Below the pieces are notes generated by a model. That model was not told the DNA's origin. It saw nothing but the letters and a program-made list of their open reading frames with translations, and ran no database searches. This document shows positions 57,769 through 64,000 of a DNA stretch of 64,000 bases, in pieces. The stretch covers positions 992,001 to 1,056,000 of the forward strand of contig OZ023193.1 of NCBI GenBank assembly GCA_963995505.1, in the 5' to 3' direction. This DNA is from Hypericum androsaemum. Lineage: Eukaryota > Streptophyta > Magnoliopsida > Malpighiales > Hypericaceae. The stretch's first letter is position 1. Each line of letters opens with the position of its first letter. The translations under genes and the position numbers were made by a program.

Positions 57769-59152
57769 ATGTTTTACTCGCAGACTTTCTTGGCCAAGAA
57801 GGGCCCACTGGGGACTGTCTGGTGCGCCGCCCACCTGCAGAGCCGCTTCTGCAAGTCCCACTACACCTCTACCGACATCGTCTCCACTGTTGGTCCGTCC
57901 CCCCCTTTCCTATTTTCGCCCTTTGATTGTTATAAAGTTTCGGTTTTTATTGGTGTGGCGTTGGGGATGGGTGAGTTTGGGAGGGAAAGATTTGATCTTT
58001 GATGTTGGTGTTGGGTGTGTGGGGCAGATAGAATAATGTTCCCGGAGGTCCCGATCGGGCTGCGGATGTCAGGGCACCTTCTGCTGGGTGTGGTAAGGAT
58101 ACACTCCATGAAAGTTGAGTACTTGGTCAGGGATTGCGAGGCGGTGAATGTTCGGTTGCTGAAGGCATTTGCGACTGTTGATATCAACTTGCCGGATAAT
58201 GCCACTACTGCGAGGCCCGACTCTGTGACCCTGCCTCCGGTTCTTGAGCTCGACGCTCTGGAACTGGATGATATCCACTTGACTCCCGAAGTGTAAGGCA
58301 AGGAAATGAGGCTAAATATTGTGTATCCTTTTCATTTCTGAGCCTGAAGTGGATACAATGAAAGATTTTTACTTTTGAGGTTGCTTGTTTCTGTTTGTAG
58401 GTCTCCTGATAATCATCATGGGCGTTTTGAGGATATTACGCTGCTTGATCAGATTCCTGCCAGTGGTGGCATTGCTATAAGTTTGGATGATGATGATGTA
58501 TTTTTTGCTCTCTTTTCTGTCTCAGTTGATGAAGGTAAATGAAATTATTGCTATAACTAACAACCTTTCTTCACGTAAGTGCTCGAGTGAACCCTCGTTC
58601 AACGTGACAGGGTCACAAGGTAGTCAAGGTGCTGATGCCCTGTCCGCAAGAACAAGGTACACATTGCTTATAAGTTCAAGGAACATGGATTTTTATTGAG
58701 CTCTTGAATAGCTAGCTTCTGGGGATAATGCAGGGCTGTGGGTCAGTTTTTACGAAAAAGGCTCTCTTGATGCTGCAAAGGCCGGTGCTTCGTCATACGA
58801 CGGTCTCAGTCTAAGCCAAATCTTGGAGGGAAGAAAGAGAAAGTTGTGTGCTCTGGATGTTTTATGAAGTATTGGTATGCTTCTAAGCTTAAGTATATAG
58901 CTTTTGGTAACTAAGTTATCTCTGGTTTCTTCCTGAATGCTTCCAGAGGCTCATGCTACATGGTTATGCTATGTGGACATGTACAATTGTCGAGATGTTC
59001 AAGATTTGGTGTTCCAAGTATTTGTTCATCCTCATTCTATCTGATGCGAGCCTTTCGCATATTTGCAGGTTTTAAAGAATCATGGACTTATTGATGTACA
59101 GCAAGATCAAGCTCATGGTGATATCACATTGACATTGACTCCTGCAATCTAA
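57769..59152 (+). pseudogene. RAD21: Cohesin subunit RAD21/SCC1 (SYN-type) pseudogene with internal deletion
   Basis: RAD21/SCC1 is the kleisin that closes the cohesin ring. Exons 57769-57892, 58028-58292 and from 58401 join in phase to give the conserved N-terminal domain: MFYSQTFLAKKGPLGTVWCA, STDIVSTVDRIMFPEVPI, LRMSGHLLLGVVRIHSMKVE, then EDITLLDQIPASGGIAIS. Soon after LDDDD the gene breaks down. The long acidic middle with the separase sites is missing. At 58734-58885 the C-terminal end resumes (AVGQFLRKRLS, then DAAKAGASSYDGLSLSQILE in another frame), with an extra base before MFYEVL. The last exon (59069-59152) gives VLKNHGLIDVQQDQAHGDIT and a stop. Both ends of the kleisin are present but the body is gone and the C-terminal part is frameshifted. 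Introns are kept, so it arose by DNA duplication, not retroposition. Confidence 0.87.
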
Positions 59153-60135
59153 CGATGAACCTAATACATAGATGGTATTGCAGCTGAGTTGCAAAAATAG
59201 ATGCTGATTGACCAGACTGAAGCTGTAAACGTATTGTGCGGTGGTGTAGCAGCAAGCAATATCAAAATAAGTTAATGAGGAGGATGTACTATTATAAGCC
59301 AAGCTGGACTCCAAGAGAATAGCTAGCAGTCGACATCTCAAAATAGTTTAGTAAATAGAACAGGTCGGTCTAACTTAATCAACTGGATAATCCAGCTGCC
59401 TTTTGTATCTGCTAAAGTTTTGGAAATTAAATAAATGATATTCAGGTCTCCTAGTTCTTTCGGTCATCGATCGGCTATAGAATTGCTTGCTAAGCTAGCT
59501 TGAACCTTGCCCAATTGCCCTATCATCTTTCAAAATCCCACACAATTGCTTACCCAATGCCCCATTCCAAGGATGACCGCCTCTTAAAAATATTCAATAT
59601 AAAAATTTGTTACGACTGTGTTCAAAATTTTTGGGTCTATATATCTATAAGGTGGGAAAACTTTTCCAAGAATTATTTAACATAGTCGTGTTGCCAAGAT
59701 GATCAACTTAGAACTATATCTCAAATCAGAAGAGACACTTAACAAAAACACTGCAACTAGTGGAAGCAAAAAGGGTTTTTTTCCAAAATAGTGCCACACT
59801 AGAACTTTATTACCATAAAATTCCAACTTGGTGTTACTGTTGAAAAAATTCGGGATATGGTATTCCTTTTCCAGATCGAAAAAAAAATTCGATTCTCTCT
59901 CCTGAGATCGAAAATTTTTTTCGACGTGAGTTCAAAATCGAAAATTCCATTCCACCTGAGGAGAGAGAGACAGCAGGTCGAAAATAACTTTTGACCTCAG
60001 GAAAGAGAGGCACAGATCAAATTGACATATTGATTGGTTGGTAGGATTTTTGATCAGTGCCTTTCTCCGATCCAAACCAGAAGAGACGAACAATATAGCG
60101 TACATACATAATCTAATGTTAAAGAAGCCCGCCCT
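59153..60135. other. Intergenic, nothing recognised
   Basis: 3' flank of the RAD21 pseudogene, then anonymous sequence with runs of tcgaaaa between 59870 and 60000. Confidence 0.5.
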
Positions 60136-60766
60136 TCAAGCCATTCCTACCTCAAAACCAAGTCTCTTGTATTCAAACTTGGTGACTACAGTTGGACAGA
60201 AATCCTCCGCTCGGAACGCGAGCCCTCTGTCATCAGAATCTATGTACGCATACATAATCTTCTTGCCAAGAATCCTCTGCAACTCAAATAGGTCCTCATG
60301 GTTACGAACCGTGACCCATCTGTTGGAATCAAAGCCCTTTTCAAGCTCAGCCCGAAGCTGATCCAGCCCAGCCTGAAGCTGATCCAGCTGATCCTGAGGC
60401 CATTCATCAAGCTCAGCATGAACCTGATGAATCTGATCGATCTGGCGCAGGGTGTTGTGAATAAGCTGGAGCAACTGTTGAGCAGGTAGCCCATCCGAAT
60501 ACTGCAGCAATTAGCACACAAAAAAACAACTTAAGAACACATCCAACTAACCCAATGGCCACGTAACCCAAATTAAATAGCCTAAATTCCGACCCAAATC
60601 AATTAAAAACTAACAGAGTTCCAAATCAAATAGTAAATTCTAACGACCCAAAACAATCAAATTAACATAGTTCCAACTTTTTAAGTAAAATTTAACAACA
60701 ATATAAAGGAAGGACGCAAACCTCCCGGCCAGTTACGCGATGACTTTCTAAAGTATATTGCAGCAT
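60136..60766 (-). CDS. Unknown protein of family U, two exons, intact (136 residues)
   Basis: Exon 1 is 60722-60766 (MLQYTLESHRVTGRE), with a consensus-like gag|gtttgc donor. Exon 2 is 60136-60501 after tgctgcag, in phase. The middle is rich in Gln, Leu and Asp with a heptad-like pattern (DQLDQLQAGLDQLRAELEKG), probably a coiled coil. Then come RWVTVRNHEDLFELQRILGK, KIMYAYIDSDDRGLAF and a basic-aromatic end. The layout matches the frame at 41542-41852. I do not recognise the family and give no function. No signal peptide or membrane segment is seen. The intact frame over a splice junction and the existence of a diverged relative support a real gene, but the protein is short and could be a decayed copy of a longer one. 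Confidence 0.5.
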
Positions 60767-61176
60767 GGTGAGGGGAATCTGAGTTTTTTCTCGGTGATAT
60801 GAGAATCTAGGTTTTTTGAGGGACAGGTAGAGAGGGGAGAGTTAAGGAATTATCTGTAAGGATGGAAATGGGGATCTAATTCTAGGGTTATATTATAGCA
60901 TCCTTCGCTGAGATGGGCTTGGGGTGACCCATATTTGACTTAAAATTTCATCTCTTTCTACTTTTATTTATAGGCAATTTCTTTTCTTTTCTCTTTTATG
61001 GCCTATCATTTTTCTTTCAGAGATTACTTTTTGGAAGCCAAATCTAATCTTTGCCATGTCAAATGGTAATCAACTATACAGCTCTCGGTTTATAGACATT
61101 ATATAATTTTTTGAGGTGGTTTATATCGACATTATGGATTATGATAGGGATTGGACCACTTCGTATCTATCGAAAC
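60767..61176. other. Upstream region of the 60-kb unknown gene
   Basis: No further exon and no transposon ends seen. Confidence 0.45.
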
Positions 61177-61530
61177 TCACAGTCTCTTGTCCCATTCATA
61201 ACAACTTCTCAACCTCTTTTCAACGGGCATTCTAGACACTGATAAGTAGTACAATAGCAAGCTTGAGAGCACAGATTTAACCAAAGTGACTCCTTCTGCT
61301 AAGGACAAGGAGGCACACTTCCAAGAAGCAAGACCAGAATCCAGAAGTTCAAGCACCGCCTCCCAATGCGAACGTCTCTTCATTGAGGCACCAACGGGAA
61401 GACCCAAATAAGTAAAAGACAATTCTTGATGGTTGCATCCACAGTCAGAAGTCACCATCGCCTGAGTGTTCATTGCAATTATAAAACTTTTATCAAAATT
61501 AACACCCAGCCCCAAGACCAGGGAAAAGGA
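61177..61530 (-). mobile_element. LINE fragment (reverse transcriptase C-terminal part)
   Basis: The minus strand reads LGVNFDKSFIIAMNTQ, then LSFTYLGLPVGASMKRRSHW, LVKSVLSSLLLYYLSV, the same region as the LINE at 54931-56575 but from a different copy. Truncated at both ends; no poly(A) or target duplication was identified. Confidence 0.82.
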
Positions 61531-61699
61531 GAGCGAGATTCTTTTGAGATTAAGGGGGCTACTGGTTGATGCCTTAGAAAATACTAAATGAGAGACTCAT
61601 TTAATCGTAACTTGCAAATGAATATTCATGAGATGACAAATTGGACAACATCATTTACAAACTACTAAGTGAGAAACTCATTTAAACTCCGAAGAGATT

Positions 61700-63338
61700 G
61701 AATTCTAGAATTATTCATCCAACAAGACAGCTGCATTGACTGCAGGTTGAAGCGTCGGTCCTCAAAATATTCTTTGGGATGGTGGATGCTTTCATTATGA
61801 CGAAATGACGATCTATATGATCCGTCCCTAACTATCTTGCAGTACTCGGCAATACTTGTTATTATGTCAACGCTCTCTCGAATAATCGTGTGTTCAAATA
61901 TGAACATCAAGAAACTCGTATCATCAGCAAAACTCTTGAACCTGAAAACATAATCTTCTTAAGGTTTTGGTGTCGTGACATGGAATCATGTCAAAGTTGG
62001 ACCTTGACATAATTATAGTAGTAACTTGGTTTGAGCTGCAAGAAAGGCGAAACCATCATATCAATTAGGAAAAGGACTCCGCAATTGTCTATATTGTAAT
62101 TGTTATTACTTCAGGAGAGATGTAGATCATGAAAAAAAATAGACATAGATCATGTGTGTATGTATGTACACACGTACATATGAAAACAAATTAATTACTT
62201 GTCCTTGCCAGATTAGAAATTGGTTATTTGGCTTTGAAATCAAAATTGACTAGTACCAAAGAACATGCATGGCATGAAATTAAATCACAAGTGTGTAAAT
62301 TATTCGAATCTTTGCAAGAGCGGGGAAGCCTCCAACAGATCTATAGCAGTATGTTCGTATGAATTATGATAAGGGTGCATGAGAGTTAGTGTTGTTAGAT
62401 TGGGCAAAGAAGGAACGTTGCAGCCCGCCATATTTTTAAGTGTACGTCACTGATGCTGGGAATATTATTCCTCTTACCAAGATTGTGGTAGTCGCAAATA
62501 CTGAAGATGGGAAATATACAAGCTATTCAGCACACAAGTAGGGGAGGTAAACTATAATGCTTCATTGTGATCGCATGGTATCAGCATGAGACGAGATTTG
62601 GCGCAATGATTTCCAAACTCTCTAAGTTGTTGCATACGACAAAGTGTGGCCAAGTGTACCGTTGTCACTTCTTTAACTATAGATCGCTTCTTTAGCTCGC
62701 CTTGTTTTCGATAAAGACTAGCATGAACTATGTTGCTTACAGAAATATGGTCAATGTAGTTGTAGGCCGTTTCGACACTAGAGGAGTTTTGCGTGCGCTT
62801 CCGTCTTAGTTCAAAGTTTGAATTACACATAGACAACTGGCTTAATTTTGCATTAGATGCTCGGGCTACCAAGGTGGGCTTAACTGTTCCGGAATTTGAA
62901 TGGACCAGGCATAAAATGTAAAGTCAAGCCAGTTTTCTATGTGTGAATGAGACAACCCATGAAGAGGGAAATGCACACAAAACTCCTTTAGTCAATGCAA
63001 AAAGCAATCGACCATCTTTTCGAAAGTAACAACATTCATGCCAGGGAATGTACTTTTATCGAAAACCAGGCGATTTAATGTGGCGATCCATACATACTTC
63101 CATCTCCAGGAAATGATTGAGCTACCTCCTTCACATTCAATAGAGAGAATATGTGCAATATAACATCATCTCACAAATCGCGTGTCCTAGAAGGCGCATC
63201 CTATACGAAGAATATCACAACATGAGGCATGTTGAGATAATAGGTTTCGATTATTGCAATAGAAAAATTCTGAATAGAAGTGAGAAGCACTGACCTTGTT
63301 GGATTCAATGGAGCCGAACGCTCTACTATCGACTCCAT
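61700..63338 (-). pseudogene. F-box/LRR gene F5, heavily decayed
   Basis: Exon 1 (63295-63338) is MESIVERSAPLNPT. Exon 2 starts near 63200 with DAPSRTRDL and then a stop in place of the usual C or Y, followed by DDVILHIFSLLNVKEVAQ, a damaged F-box that has lost the TSVLS stretch. Parts of the leucine-rich body, the short exon (about 62285-62430) and the last exon (FIFEHTIIRESVDIITSIAE) remain, with frame breaks and a large change in the middle (62550-62870). Not functional. Confidence 0.8.
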
Positions 63339-63359
63339 TCAAGCTCGAATTTACAAATT

Positions 63360-63690
63360 TAGAACGGGGGAGAGAGAGAAAATTGACCAATTTTTTTGGA
63401 ACAGAATATGAATTTTCTCTTTAGAGAACGATTCGCAGTTTCTTGCGAGGAAAGTCATTAACTATCCAATTTATATCGGTCGATTCTTATACGAATTAGA
63501 ATATTTTGTTGTATATGGCAATATTTTAGAACGGGAGAGAGGGAGAAAATTCATAATATATCAATTTTTTGGAACAGAATATTAATATTCTGTTTAGAGA
63601 ACGATTCGGGGTTCCTTGCACCCAATTTATAACGGTCGATTCTTAGATGAATTAGAATATTTTGTTGTATGCAATATTTTATTTCCGAGA
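63360..63690. repeat. About 168-bp tandem duplication of the F5 upstream region
   Basis: 63360-63531 and 63532-63690 share agaacggg(a/g)gagaga, tttttttggaacagaatat, ctctttagagaacgattcg, ggtcgattctta and gaattagaatattttgttgtat. The second copy has small deletions. Confidence 0.8.
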
Positions 63691-63736
63691 AAGGTCAATC
63701 GCCCATCTAAATAAACGAATTCTTTTGGAAAAATAA

Positions 63737-64000
63737 TTGGTAAATTGCCCTCAACCCCTGAGATTTGCTTAAATCACTGTTTCAGTCCCTCCTATTTTGA
63801 AATCGAAAATTTGGTCCCCTAACTTGCTTTATTGAACTCTAAAACTCCTCGCTGATATCATCCAATCAACATAATTTCAAAATGATAATTTTACCCTTCT
63901 AAATTTAAAACAAAAAATATCCTTCTTCAATCTTCAACCTTCTTGTTCACTGCCATCAAACGAGTCATCTTCAACCTTCAATCTCATCACCAATTGAAAC
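63737..64000. other. Possible arm of a foldback or Mutator-like element, cut by window edge
   Basis: The words ggtaaattgccctcaacccc, tcagtccctcctattttg and ggtcccctaac resemble the arms of the elements at 33839 and 38955. The other arm would be outside the window. Confidence 0.4.

Overview
This is a stretch of plant nuclear DNA from a eudicot. The evidence is spliced genes with GT-AG introns, AT-rich intergenic DNA, several classes of plant transposon, and a tandem family of X-intrinsic-protein (XIP) aquaporins, a subfamily known from many eudicots but missing from monocots and Brassicaceae. I cannot fix the species. I saw no rRNA, tRNA, CRISPR array or bacterial or organellar gene.

Layout. 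1-625 is the 5' end of a minus-strand Ty1-copia element lying in intron 2 of an XIP gene. 626-4430 holds the last exon of that gene (XIP-1) and decayed F-box sequence. 4440-8200 is mostly gene-poor, with a GRAS pseudogene and a scrap of EF-hand gene. 8307-11402 holds an intact two-exon XIP gene (XIP-2), tail to tail with a headless EF-hand gene. 13511-14896 is a Mutator-like element with a 9-bp target duplication. 15933-17087 (XIP-3) and 18400-19947 (XIP-4) are intact three-exon aquaporin genes with matching TATA boxes. 20274-29115 is an F-box pseudogene region hit by two LINE tails, a solo LTR, a complete young Ty1-copia element and a longer LINE. 29755-32166 is a 2.4-kb solo LTR. 32-44 kb is repeat-rich: a hairpin MITE, a hAT-like MITE, a foldback element, tandem duplications, and fragments of an unrecognised gene family. 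44241-48790 pairs a frameshifted XIP pseudogene (XIP-5) with a complete EF-hand gene. 49970-54137 holds one broken and one intact F-box/LRR gene. 54931-56575 is a LINE. 57769-59152 is an internally deleted cohesin (RAD21/SYN) pseudogene. 60136-60766 is an intact two-exon gene of unknown function. 61177-63740 is LINE debris, another F-box pseudogene and its duplicated promoter.

History. Two local duplications explain much of the window. D1 relates 626-3705 to about 18929-27660 (XIP last exon plus F-box 3' part). D2 relates 8895-12151 to 44161-47376 (XIP plus EF-hand, convergent). After D2, one copy keeps the whole XIP and the other keeps the whole EF-hand gene. The genes likely still working are XIP-2, XIP-3, XIP-4 (membrane channels for water or small neutral solutes), the EF-hand gene at 45-49 kb, the F-box gene at 52-54 kb, and possibly the unknown gene at 60 kb. 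They do not form one pathway; the cluster is better read as a birth-and-death region shaped by transposons.

All alignments and counts were done by eye. Splice sites are predictions from consensus and from agreement between paralogues.
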